A stretch of DNA of 20,526 nucleotides from a virus. Both the position numbers and the translations under genes were made by a program. Under the pieces are notes generated by a model, which ran no database searches, had not been told where the DNA came from, and worked only from the letters and a program-made list of their open reading frames with translations. Positions 1-5,027 of this stretch are shown in pieces. Where the stretch lies: positions 1-20,526 of the IMG/VR virus record IMGVR_UViG_3300044733_002940; one strand, 5' to 3'. Position 1 is the first letter of the stretch. Each line of letters starts with the position of its first letter.

Positions 1-1
1 T

Positions 2-55
2 GGCCTCATCAGTACCCGCATCACGGGTAGACCTGCCCGATGGCAGGTTTCGGCC
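2..55 (-). ncRNA. Type II hammerhead ribozyme (self-cleaving RNA)
   Basis: Read on the minus strand, all parts of a hammerhead occur in type II order, with stem II open. These are GGCC (55-52, stem II 3' strand), GAA (51-49, core G12-A14), stem III ACCTGCC (48-42) with loop ATCG and GGCAGGT (37-31), C (30, position 17, the cleavage nucleotide), stem I TACCCG (29-24) with loop TGATG and CGGGTA (18-13), the core CTGATGA (12-6), and GGCC (5-2, stem II 5' strand). Stem III is 7 perfect pairs including A15.1-U16.1, stem I is 6 perfect pairs and stem II is 4 pairs. Every invariant position of the family is matched. Known chemistry predicts cleavage between minus-strand positions 30 and 29, leaving a 2',3'-cyclic phosphate and a 5'-hydroxyl. 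All visible genes lie on the other strand, so the RNA is antisense or belongs to the 5' leader of a leftward transcript beyond the window edge. Stem II may extend past base 1, so any loop I-loop II contact cannot be judged. Confidence 0.85.
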
Positions 56-56
56 T

Positions 57-217
57 TGCCGGAATCAGCACCGGCACCCTATTTCCGACTTGGGGAGTAT
101 GTGTTCCCCCAGCGCAGTAGGTTTCTGCGCGGCTCCGTGGCCGTGAATCGCAACCCGCCCGCAGCAATGGCCACGGAGCCGGATTGAATCACGGGGTGTT
201 ACATCATGCACCTCCGT
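57..217. other. Ladder of consecutive unrelated hairpins
   Basis: Directly beside the ribozyme lie five further inverted repeats with almost no spacer. They are TGCCGG/CCGGCA (57-76, 8-nt loop), GGGGA/TCCCC (92-109), GCGCAG/CTGCGC (112-130, 7-nt loop), a 12-bp pair (131-180, listed separately), and ACGG-GGTG/CACC-T-CCGT (191-217, one bulged T). The arms share no sequence with each other, which argues against a simple tandem repeat and for a folded RNA or single-stranded DNA element read from either strand. None has a T-run typical of an intrinsic terminator. No open reading frame with a credible start crosses it. Function is unknown. Confidence 0.6.
131..180. repeat. Perfect 12-bp inverted repeat with 26-nt loop
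   Basis: GGCTCCGTGGCC at 131-142 is exactly matched by its reverse complement at 169-180. The 26-nt loop (143-168) contains an ACCCGCCCGC stretch. This is the longest perfect pairing in the left non-coding region and abuts the preceding hairpin (112-130) with no spacer. It could be the closing stem of a structured RNA or a protein-binding palindrome. Confidence 0.75.
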
Positions 218-431
218 TTGTTGCGGCTGCTACTGCACTCGCTTCCAAGCAGGCGACACTGTTATGTGCCATGGCCTCGGCTCGGGACTTACAATTCGCC
301 CTACGCTGTGCCACCGCCGACCTGCTCGGAAGCGAACCCAGTCGCTGCCCGCATGCGCAGGAAGTAAACCGTTTACTCCCGGCACACGGGCCGCACGCGG
401 GCCGCAAGATGATATAGGCCGCACGCAGGAA

Positions 432-453
432 AAAATCTTTCGCAAAATCTTTC
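432..453. repeat. 10-bp tandem direct repeat AAAATCTTTC
   Basis: AAAATCTTTC occurs at 432-441 and again at 444-453, separated by GC. The pair sits exactly in the centre of the larger imperfect inverted repeat 404-480. It is noticeably A/T-rich compared with the surroundings, so it is a candidate for a protein-binding iteron or an easily melted element. Confidence 0.6.
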
Positions 454-495
454 CCGCATGCGGGCCGCATATCATCGGCCAGCGTACGACCACCA

Positions 496-576
496 CTGCC
501 CGTAGTATATAACTACAGGCAGCGGGCGAGAACGTATCATTCTCGCCGCGTGAAGCGTATCATATACGCCACACGC
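496..576. repeat. Three back-to-back hairpins with shared CGTATCAT motif
   Basis: Hairpin A (496-522) pairs CTGCC and GTAGT with ACTAC and GGCAG around an ATATA loop, with one C-A mismatch. Hairpin B (525-547) has the perfect 8-bp stem GGCGAGAA/TTCTCGCC with a 7-nt loop. Hairpin C (548-576) pairs GCGTG and GCGTAT with ATACGC and CACGC around a CAT loop. CGTATCAT lies in B (533-540) and C (556-563), 23 bp apart, close to two helical turns, as expected for paired operator sites. There is essentially no spacer between the hairpins. Confidence 0.65.
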
Positions 577-587
577 GTTACGCTGTC

Positions 588-656
588 ATATAGGCCGATG
601 CCAGAAAAAATAATCCGCGAGCGTGCAGAATTATTTGTTGACCATGCGGCCTATAT
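588..656. repeat. Nested inverted repeat (cruciform-like)
   Basis: The outer arms ATATAGGCCG (588-597) and CGGCCTATAT (647-656) are a perfect 10-bp inverted repeat. Nested inside are AAATAAT (608-614) and ATTATTT (630-636), a perfect 7-bp pair around a 15-nt GC-rich loop. The right arm overlaps the predicted promoter spacer for the gene at 719, so extrusion or protein binding here could control that gene. Confidence 0.65.
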
Positions 657-666
657 ACGATACTGT
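638..666 (+). promoter_or_regulatory. Candidate promoter for the gene at 719
   Basis: TTGACC (638-643) matches five of six bases of the bacterial -35 consensus. It is followed after 17 bp by a weak -10, TACTGT (661-666). Transcription would begin near 673, and a small hairpin, GGGGA/TCCCC (678-691), would then lie in the leader ahead of the ribosome binding site at 704-710. The -10 match is poor, so this is tentative. Confidence 0.35.
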
Positions 667-718
667 ACATGGCATGCGGGGAGCGTTCCCCGGGATTCGA
701 TGTAAAGGAGATAAGGCC

Positions 719-1249
719 ATGTTGAACGTGCAAGGTATGGTATGCCGATTCCCCCGTGAGGCTTACATCCCGGGCGACCTCCCGGCGGAGTATCATGGGG
801 AAGTACGGGAATACTTCCTGCGTGCGGCCCGTAGGTCGATCATGCCGGAAGCCCGCACGGCCCGCGAGCGTGCGGGCTTGGAGGAGCGATGCCAAGAAGC
901 GGCCAGCACGGCCTACATGTTCTGGCTTGAGAACCGCACGCCCAGAATCCCCCGGGGGGCGCACGCTTCCGCCCTGTGCGGCGTGCGCCGCTTTATGGAA
1001 CGGAGTAACTGGCAAGGCCGCACCGGGCAGCGGCGAGCGGCAAGGCGTGCGATTACCGGCGAGCGGATCGCCATGCGGGAGCGGATGCGGCAACGGCACA
1101 ACCCTACGCCCGAATCCGTTGCAATGGCCGTGGAACGGATCGCCCGGACGCCCAAGCATGCAGGCAAGGCGTACAGAATCGCCCGGGCAATCGGGCTTCC
1201 GGGGGTGCGGGATTTGGTGCGGGAGGCGTGCGGGTTTGGGGTGGAGTAG
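719..1249 (+). CDS. Hypothetical basic protein, isolated gene
   Basis: This 176-residue protein is of unrecognised function. The ATG at 719 is chosen because AAAGGAG at 704-710 sits 8 nt upstream. An upstream in-frame start at 623 lacks a site and would read through the nested inverted repeat. The product is rich in Arg and Ala and looks mostly helical. A strongly basic middle (about residues 100-135) and a C-terminal half with HNPTPESVAM and GLPGVRDLVREA might bind nucleic acid, but no family motif is seen. The gene stands alone between two structured non-coding regions, so it may be a separately regulated early or control gene. The coding strand contains an 11-bp perfect hairpin (849-879) and many GCGTGCGGG-like strings, like the adjacent non-coding DNA. 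Overlapping frames on both strands lack ribosome binding sites. Confidence 0.7.
   Translation: MLNVQGMVCRFPREAYIPGDLPAEYHGEVREYFLRAARRSIMPEARTARERAGLEERCQEAASTAYMFWLENRTPRIPRGAHASALCGVRRFMERSNWQGRTGQRRAARRAITGERIAMRERMRQRHNPTPESVAMAVERIARTPKHAGKAYRIARAIGLPGVRDLVREACGFGVE
849..879. repeat. Perfect 11-bp inverted repeat inside the coding region
   Basis: AAGCCCGCACG (849-859) and CGTGCGGGCTT (869-879) pair perfectly around a 9-nt loop within the gene at 719-1249. The encoded residues (about 44-54, EARTARERAGL) form an ordinary helix, so the pairing is not forced by an obvious protein motif. It may be an mRNA hairpin or part of the same palindrome-rich architecture found upstream. Confidence 0.6.
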
Positions 1250-1258
1250 CCGATGCAT

Positions 1259-1297
1259 GCCAACCCGGGCCGGGGATTGAAACCGGCCCCGGTTGGC
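1259..1297 (+). terminator. Strong GC-rich hairpin after the gene at 719, terminator-like
   Basis: Ten bases past the stop codon, a 15-bp stem with one mismatch runs from 1259 to 1297. The left arm is GCCAACCCGGGCCGG, the right arm CCGGCCCCGGTTGGC, and the loop is 9 nt. No T-run follows, so it is not a classical intrinsic terminator. It could be a 3'-end stabiliser, a factor-assisted terminator or a weak terminator. Confidence 0.5.
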
Positions 1298-1374
1298 AAC
1301 CTTACGAAAACGAAAGCCGATAGGGTAGACTGACAGCAACGGCGAAAGCCTTGCCAGTGCTAGACTTAGGGAAA

Positions 1375-1420
1375 GGGGCTTGGAGGGTTAGCCTTGCCGA
1401 AAGGTAGCCCCCCAAGCCCC
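1375..1420 (+). other. Stable multi-tier stem-loop
   Basis: GGGGCTTGG (1375-1383) pairs perfectly with CCAAGCCCC (1412-1420). Inside, after a bulged A, GGG pairs with the C-run, and CCTT/AAGG closes a 5-nt loop, giving a long, nearly continuous hairpin. AGCCTTGCC occurs both just before the hairpin (1348-1356) and inside it (1390-1398). No T-run follows. It may be a leader or attenuator structure for the downstream operon. Confidence 0.55.
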
Positions 1421-1602
1421 CCCAGTCGCCGCGCAGGATCATGTCAATTCCCCTCCTGACTTTTTTCACCCCCGTGGCCCCCACATGTTTCCCCCGGTCA
1501 TTCCCGCCTCCACCCGCCCGCCGCTCCACTTTCCCACCGCGTGTCGCCAGAGCCTCTGGTGTGCGTTTTAACGCCCGCTAGCCTCCCGTGACGCCTGTGG
1601 AC

Positions 1603-1612
1603 ACTTGTCTAC
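1603..1612 (+). promoter_or_regulatory. Decamer ACTTGTCTAC shared with the 12.5-kb promoter region
   Basis: The same ten bases occur at 12526-12535, where they overlap a -10-like TAAACT. In both places they precede the ribosome binding site of the next gene (15-20 nt). Here no good -35 is visible at the matching distance. It may mark a transcription start for the adhesin operon. Confidence 0.35.
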
Positions 1613-1638
1613 TAGGATCGGGCGTCTGGAGGCTTCCT

Positions 1639-4098
1639 ATGCCGTGTGCGTGCTGCTGTTCTGAGTGCAACTCCCCGGAGCCCGACTGTTGCGGCGGTGA
1701 GTATCCCCGCCTGGTGGGCGTGTGCTGCGAGGGCGTCTGGCGCGTCGGTGGCGGGGTGTGCTGCAACGGCACCTGGCGGACGGGCTCTGGCACTTGTTGC
1801 GGCGGTGTCTGGCAGACTGGCTCTGGGGTCTGCTGTGCGGGCGTCTGGCAGACTGGTACGGGTGGGTGCTGCGGTGGCGTGTGGTACTCCGGGGAAGGCT
1901 ACTGCTGTAACGGCACCTGGCATTCCGACGCTGACCCAGACGCTCCATGCCCAGAAGGCTGGACGTTCCACCGCTGGGGCGACAGCCTTGAGTGCTGTGG
2001 CTGCGTCCCTCCAGAGTTCTTTGACCCGGAGCTGAACGGTGGCCGGGAGACAACCGAGGATGTCCTGGCCGCGCTGTGTTGTCCCCAATGTGGATCGGTG
2101 ACGCTTCAGAATGAGTACGGCGAATGCCCTGGTCAGTGCTGCGACGGTGACGGCGGATGCACGGACACCGTGTACTCCAACTGCACAGGCGAGGGCTACA
2201 CCTGGAACACCGCCTGCTGTTCATTGGGCTGTCCGGTGGCGTGCTGCGGCGAGGACTCCGCGGGAAACGTGGGCTGCGGTATCACCTACTCCACCCTGTG
2301 TCTTGGGTACACGGCGGAAACCTGCGAGACGGGCTGTCTCGGGGAGTGCTGCGTTGACGGTGTTTCCCAGGGGCAGACTACCCAGGCCGACTGCTTTGCG
2401 GCCGGCGGGCTGTGGGGCGGACTGGGTAGTACCGAATGCCCCGGAGAAGGCGATTGCCGGTCGCCATTCTCGGAGAACTGCTGCGAGACAAAGCAGTCTT
2501 CTGGGGCCGGGCTGATCTTCATTCAGCCCTACAACAAACGCACCCCTGCCTTCCAGGGCACTGTCCGTGCCACTGTGACAGGGACCACCGACTCGCCCAT
2601 CCGCGTGCATGGCGTGCCCGTGGGACAACCCGGCAAGCGATGCCCGTTTACGGTCACCTTCCCGCTGTGCCGGGACCGCTTTGAGATCGAACCGATTCCG
2701 TGCGGCTCCACGTTCCACCGCGTGGATGTGACTGTCTGCTGGGAGGAAGTGGAGACAACCACCGAGGCGCTGAACTTCTCGGCCTGCAACGGCCTGAACT
2801 GGAGCCTCAGTGACTGCGACAAGGACTGTGCGACTACGCTGGTCTACACCGGGTCTGGGGCGACTACGACCGCCAACCTGACGCTGTTCTGGGACGCGAC
2901 CATCCAGGCAGATGGATCTGGTCCCCTGGTCCTGACAAGCACCATCACGCAATCCGGCACCTGCGACCGGACGCTGACGCTGTCCGGCTCCAGCACGCAC
3001 CTCAACGAAATCCGACGAATCAGCGACCCCGCTGGCAGCAACGTTTGCAACGTTGTCAAAGAAGGCATCGGATTGTGGAGAATGAACGCCACCAGCAAGG
3101 ATTTCAACGGCACACTGACCGTCAAGGGCGGCACCATGCAGGTGGCCAATGCCGCGGCGGTCGGAAGTCCGGTTGCCATCGGGGACACGGCTGTGGGTGC
3201 GAGCGGGATCGCGGCGTTACTTTTGGAGCAAAGCGTCAATACGACTGCAAGTTTTGATGTGGGGGCCTCGGGCGGCACGCAGGCGGTGCTGATCGGCGGT
3301 GCCAACACTTCCGGTACGGCGACGTTCTCCGGGGGCGTTCTCCGCATGCGCCGCGGCGTGACTCTGGTGGCTGCCACGGGCGGTACGGTCGAATTTTCAA
3401 ACTTCTGGGCCGGCGATACAAATCTCTCGCCAGCAAACCAAAATGTGACAATTGGCGCGATAGGCTACGCAGGCACAGCGCAAATCTTTTACCCTGGCGG
3501 GCTGTACACATCCGGAGAAGTCCGTATTGCGTTTGGCAGCGCCGTTAGCGGGTTTAGTACGGTCATCTCCGCCAGCGGCGGCCTGACGCTCCAGAGCAAT
3601 ACATCGCTAAGGGTCACAAAAACCAGCGATGGCATTGACCCGTCCACGCCCGTGACGGCGTTTAATTCGACGCTAACCGTCTGGTATGACACGGGAGATC
3701 CACCGTCCTCGCAGTCGCTGGACGAACTGCGCGTCCTGGGGACGCTGACCTTGGACGGCAACGGCTCCCTGACCGTGGAAGATTTGTCCGGGTCCGGCGG
3801 CATCGACAATGAATCGGGAACGCTGACGATCAACCAAAACAGCATGACCGGCAGTCTGTCGATCACGGGCGGGACGGTGATTGCCAATGAACCGATCAGC
3901 AACCCCGGCGGCCTGGCGGTGTCGGCAACATTTACAAGCGGTTCGCTGACGGTGGCGTTCTCAGGCAACCCAGCAACAGGCGCCGAATACGTACTGCTGG
4001 ATGGCCCGACAGTCAACACCTACGCCTCGGTGACGCTGACCGGAACTACCGCCACCGGAACTTACGATTCGGCCACCTCCACGCTGACAATCGACTGA
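1639..4098 (+). CDS. Cysteine-repeat adhesin / tail-fibre-like protein
   Basis: This 819-residue protein starts at the ATG after TGGAGG (1627-1632, 6-nt spacing). Residues 3-282 contain about 47 cysteines. Residues 28-99 are six exact-length 12-residue repeats of the form x-CC-x-G-[VT]-W-x5. Further CC and CxxC motifs continue to NCCETK near 282. Residues about 290-400 form a region with few repeats. From about residue 480 to the end the chain is Gly/Ser/Thr-rich with short beta repeats such as GTLTVKGGTMQVANA and LSITGGTVIANEP, the pattern of a right-handed beta-solenoid as in autotransporter passengers and phage fibres. There is no signal peptide or membrane segment. I infer a virion fibre or host-surface adhesin, with the Cys-rich head stabilised by disulfides or metal. 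It heads a coupled gene run, with the next ATG one base past its stop. Function is inferred from architecture only. Confidence 0.8.
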   Translation: MPCACCCSECNSPEPDCCGGEYPRLVGVCCEGVWRVGGGVCCNGTWRTGSGTCCGGVWQTGSGVCCAGVWQTGTGGCCGGVWYSGEGYCCNGTWHSDADPDAPCPEGWTFHRWGDSLECCGCVPPEFFDPELNGGRETTEDVLAALCCPQCGSVTLQNEYGECPGQCCDGDGGCTDTVYSNCTGEGYTWNTACCSLGCPVACCGEDSAGNVGCGITYSTLCLGYTAETCETGCLGECCVDGVSQGQTTQADCFAAGGLWGGLGSTECPGEGDCRSPFSENCCETKQSSGAGLIFIQPYNKRTPAFQGTVRATVTGTTDSPIRVHGVPVGQPGKRCPFTVTFPLCRDRFEIEPIPCGSTFHRVDVTVCWEEVETTTEALNFSACNGLNWSLSDCDKDCATTLVYTGSGATTTANLTLFWDATIQADGSGPLVLTSTITQSGTCDRTLTLSGSSTHLNEIRRISDPAGSNVCNVVKEGIGLWRMNATSKDFNGTLTVKGGTMQVANAAAVGSPVAIGDTAVGASGIAALLLEQSVNTTASFDVGASGGTQAVLIGGANTSGTATFSGGVLRMRRGVTLVAATGGTVEFSNFWAGDTNLSPANQNVTIGAIGYAGTAQIFYPGGLYTSGEVRIAFGSAVSGFSTVISASGGLTLQSNTSLRVTKTSDGIDPSTPVTAFNSTLTVWYDTGDPPSSQSLDELRVLGTLTLDGNGSLTVEDLSGSGGIDNESGTLTINQNSMTGSLSITGGTVIANEPISNPGGLAVSATFTSGSLTVAFSGNPATGAEYVLLDGPTVNTYASVTLTGTTATGTYDSATSTLTID
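1720..1935 (+). repeat. Six tandem 36-bp repeats encoding CC-G-W units
   Basis: Six in-frame 36-bp units encode VCCEGVWRVGGG, VCCNGTWRTGSG, TCCGGVWQTGSG, VCCAGVWQTGTG, GCCGGVWYSGEG and YCCNGTWHSDAD. The two cysteines, the glycine at position 5 and the tryptophan at position 7 are invariant. DNA identity between units is only partial, so the array is old enough to have diverged while keeping its length and key residues. Confidence 0.9.
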
Positions 4099-4099
4099 T

Positions 4100-4468
4100 A
4101 TGGCCTGCATTGAAAAATATTACGACGAGCAAGGGGATTTGCAGGAGCGGCCGTGCGATGGCCAGCCGACCCCTGCTTCTCCCGTCATGCCTATCGCCAG
4201 GGAGGACGCCCCATCGTTCCTGACCAAGGTGAAGAACTTTGCCGTCGCATCGGCCAAGCATGTGGCTGCGGGGATGCCCATGGCCTCCGACGCCGAGATC
4301 CTACGGCGGCATGACATCTGCCAGGGGTGCGAGTTCTTCAAGGACAACTCCTGCCAGAAATGCGGGTGTCCGGTCAGCCGCACCAAGAAGTACATCTCCA
4401 AGCTCTCATGGGCGGACCAGGAATGCCCCGTGGGGAAGTGGGGCAAGGAAACGCAATCGGCGTCTTGA
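4100..4468 (+). CDS. Small zinc-ribbon phage protein (DUF6171-like)
   Basis: This 122-residue protein starts one base after the adhesin stop and is therefore probably translated by coupling. The C-terminal third carries CQGCEFF, then CQKCGCPV, then QECPVGKW (residues about 75-115). This CxxC...CxxCGCP...CPxGKW arrangement matches my memory of small phage and bacterial zinc-binding proteins annotated as DUF6171. Four to six cysteines would hold one or two zinc ions. The N-terminal half is low-complexity and Pro-rich. Its role is unknown, possibly virion assembly or nucleic-acid contact. Confidence 0.75.
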   Translation: MACIEKYYDEQGDLQERPCDGQPTPASPVMPIAREDAPSFLTKVKNFAVASAKHVAAGMPMASDAEILRRHDICQGCEFFKDNSCQKCGCPVSRTKKYISKLSWADQECPVGKWGKETQSAS

Positions 4469-4491
4469 AGGCACTTGTCGATAGGGGGCCT

Positions 4492-4974
4492 ATGCGAGAC
4501 GCAATCTTCAATCCGGACGATGAGGAAGAAGGCAATCCCTTCCTCGCACCCGAGGATCCCAACGCCCTCCAGGGATTCGGTCGCCCTCCCCAGCGGCCAC
4601 CACGGCGTCCGGGTGGCAGGCAGTCAGTTCAGCCAACAGTCATAGGATCAGGAATCATGTACGAAGACGGCTCGGATTTCGTCCGCGGTGGGTACAACAT
4701 GGCCGCCGCCCACAACGCCCAGCTCGGCAGCCACCTGGCTGGCATGGCCAATCAGGTGCAAGGCGCCCTCTCCGACGAGAACGACTCCCGCGTAGCCCAG
4801 ATGCGGGAAATGCGCCGCATGGAGCATGAGAAGGAACTGGAGCGCATTCGCCAGGATGCCCTGCTCAAGCGGCTCCAGATGCAGCAGGAGATTGAAGAGC
4901 GCCGCCAGCGAGCGTCCAGGGAGTCCGAGGACCGTGCCAACGGCGTCTTCTACAGCTCTCGCTGGGAGAAGTGA
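4492..4974 (+). CDS. Hypothetical protein with C-terminal coiled coil
   Basis: This 160-residue protein is of unknown function. The ATG at 4492 follows a weak AGGGGG. A TTG at 4465 overlapping the previous stop is an alternative start, adding 9 residues. An acidic, Pro-rich start (residues 1-45) is followed by RGGYNMAAAHNAQLGSHLAG. A long charged helix (about residues 100-150, rich in Arg, Glu, Met and Gln, with MREMRRMEHEKELERIRQDA) should form a coiled coil. The end, GVFYSSRWEK, is conserved-looking. A structural or assembly role is suggested by position only. Confidence 0.7.
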   Translation: MRDAIFNPDDEEEGNPFLAPEDPNALQGFGRPPQRPPRRPGGRQSVQPTVIGSGIMYEDGSDFVRGGYNMAAAHNAQLGSHLAGMANQVQGALSDENDSRVAQMREMRRMEHEKELERIRQDALLKRLQMQQEIEERRQRASRESEDRANGVFYSSRWEK

Positions 4975-5027
4975 GCGATCCGTGCGTGAACCCGTTCTGG
5001 TTTTTGTGGGACTATGAAGAAGACTGA
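4971..5027 (+). CDS. Possible 18-residue microprotein
   Basis: A GTG overlapping the upstream stop codon (GTGA) opens a short frame encoding MSDPCVNPFWFLWDYEED. It ends in a TGA that overlaps the ATG of the next gene (TGATG). Coupling at both ends and an aromatic-rich, non-random composition suggest a real tiny gene that fills what would otherwise be a 52-base gap in a tightly packed cluster. GGGAG lies only 2-3 nt before the GTG, so initiation would rely on coupling. Chance cannot be excluded at this length. Confidence 0.4.
   Translation: MSDPCVNPFWFLWDYEED

Larger units (their letters stand above)
218..637. other. Palindrome-dense non-coding region, possible origin or control region
   Basis: No convincing gene is found here. 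The open frames present lack ribosome binding sites and overlap on both strands. Visible structure includes the palindrome AGTAAAC-C-GTTTACT (363-377), the nonamer CGGGCCGCA at 387-395, 398-406 and 461-469 with a related GGCCGCA at 417-423, and an imperfect inverted repeat (404-432 against 451-480) whose outer arms GATGATAT/ATATCATC (408-415, 469-476) match perfectly. Its centre holds two copies of AAAATCTTTC (432-441, 444-453). Further hairpins follow at 496-576. Repeated motifs plus A-rich patches in GC-rich DNA are typical of phage replication origins or operator clusters, but no known origin or binding protein site is recognised. Confidence 0.5.
1298..1638. other. Non-coding region with stable hairpin and C-rich tract
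   Basis: I see no gene in this stretch between the unknown gene and the adhesin. It contains a 46-nt multi-tier hairpin (1375-1420), a strikingly C-rich plus strand from about 1403 to 1540, the palindrome CCAGAG-C-CTCTGG (1547-1559), and the decamer ACTTGTCTAC (1603-1612) that recurs before the glycosyltransferase gene. The ribosome binding site TGGAGG (1627-1632) serves the ATG at 1639. A GTG at 1588 could extend that frame by 17 residues but has no site upstream. Confidence 0.6.

Noticed and set aside
31-48. Simple intrinsic terminator (ACCTGCC/GGCAGGT followed by TT)
   Set aside because: On the plus strand the T-run is only three bases. The same hairpin fits exactly as stem III of the hammerhead on the minus strand, which explains the flanking invariant bases as well.
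184-512. Small overlapping open frames on both strands in the left region
   Set aside because: They overlap each other, lack ribosome binding sites and run through inverted repeats. The region reads as non-coding.
756-1280. Alternative plus-strand frame overlapping the gene at 719
   Set aside because: No ribosome binding site precedes it and it has Arg/Ser/Pro-rich shadow composition, while the frame starting at 719 has AAAGGAG at ideal spacing.
578-1339. Minus-strand open frame of 253 residues across the gene at 719 and its flanks
   Set aside because: It runs through the terminator-like hairpin and palindromes, lacks a ribosome binding site and has Pro/Arg/His-rich shadow composition. The plus-strand frame has a good site.
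1588-1638. Upstream GTG start extending the adhesin by 17 residues
   Set aside because: There is no ribosome binding site before 1588, whereas TGGAGG is well spaced before the ATG at 1639. The extension also overlaps the shared decamer thought to be a transcription signal.
1720-1935. CRISPR-like array (36-bp periodicity)
   Set aside because: The periodic units are in-frame coding repeats with no conserved repeat-spacer structure, encoding CC-G-W peptides.
4465-4491. TTG start overlapping the stop of the zinc-ribbon gene
   Set aside because: It is possible by coupling, but TTG is rare and an ATG lies 27 nt downstream, so it was left as an alternative only.
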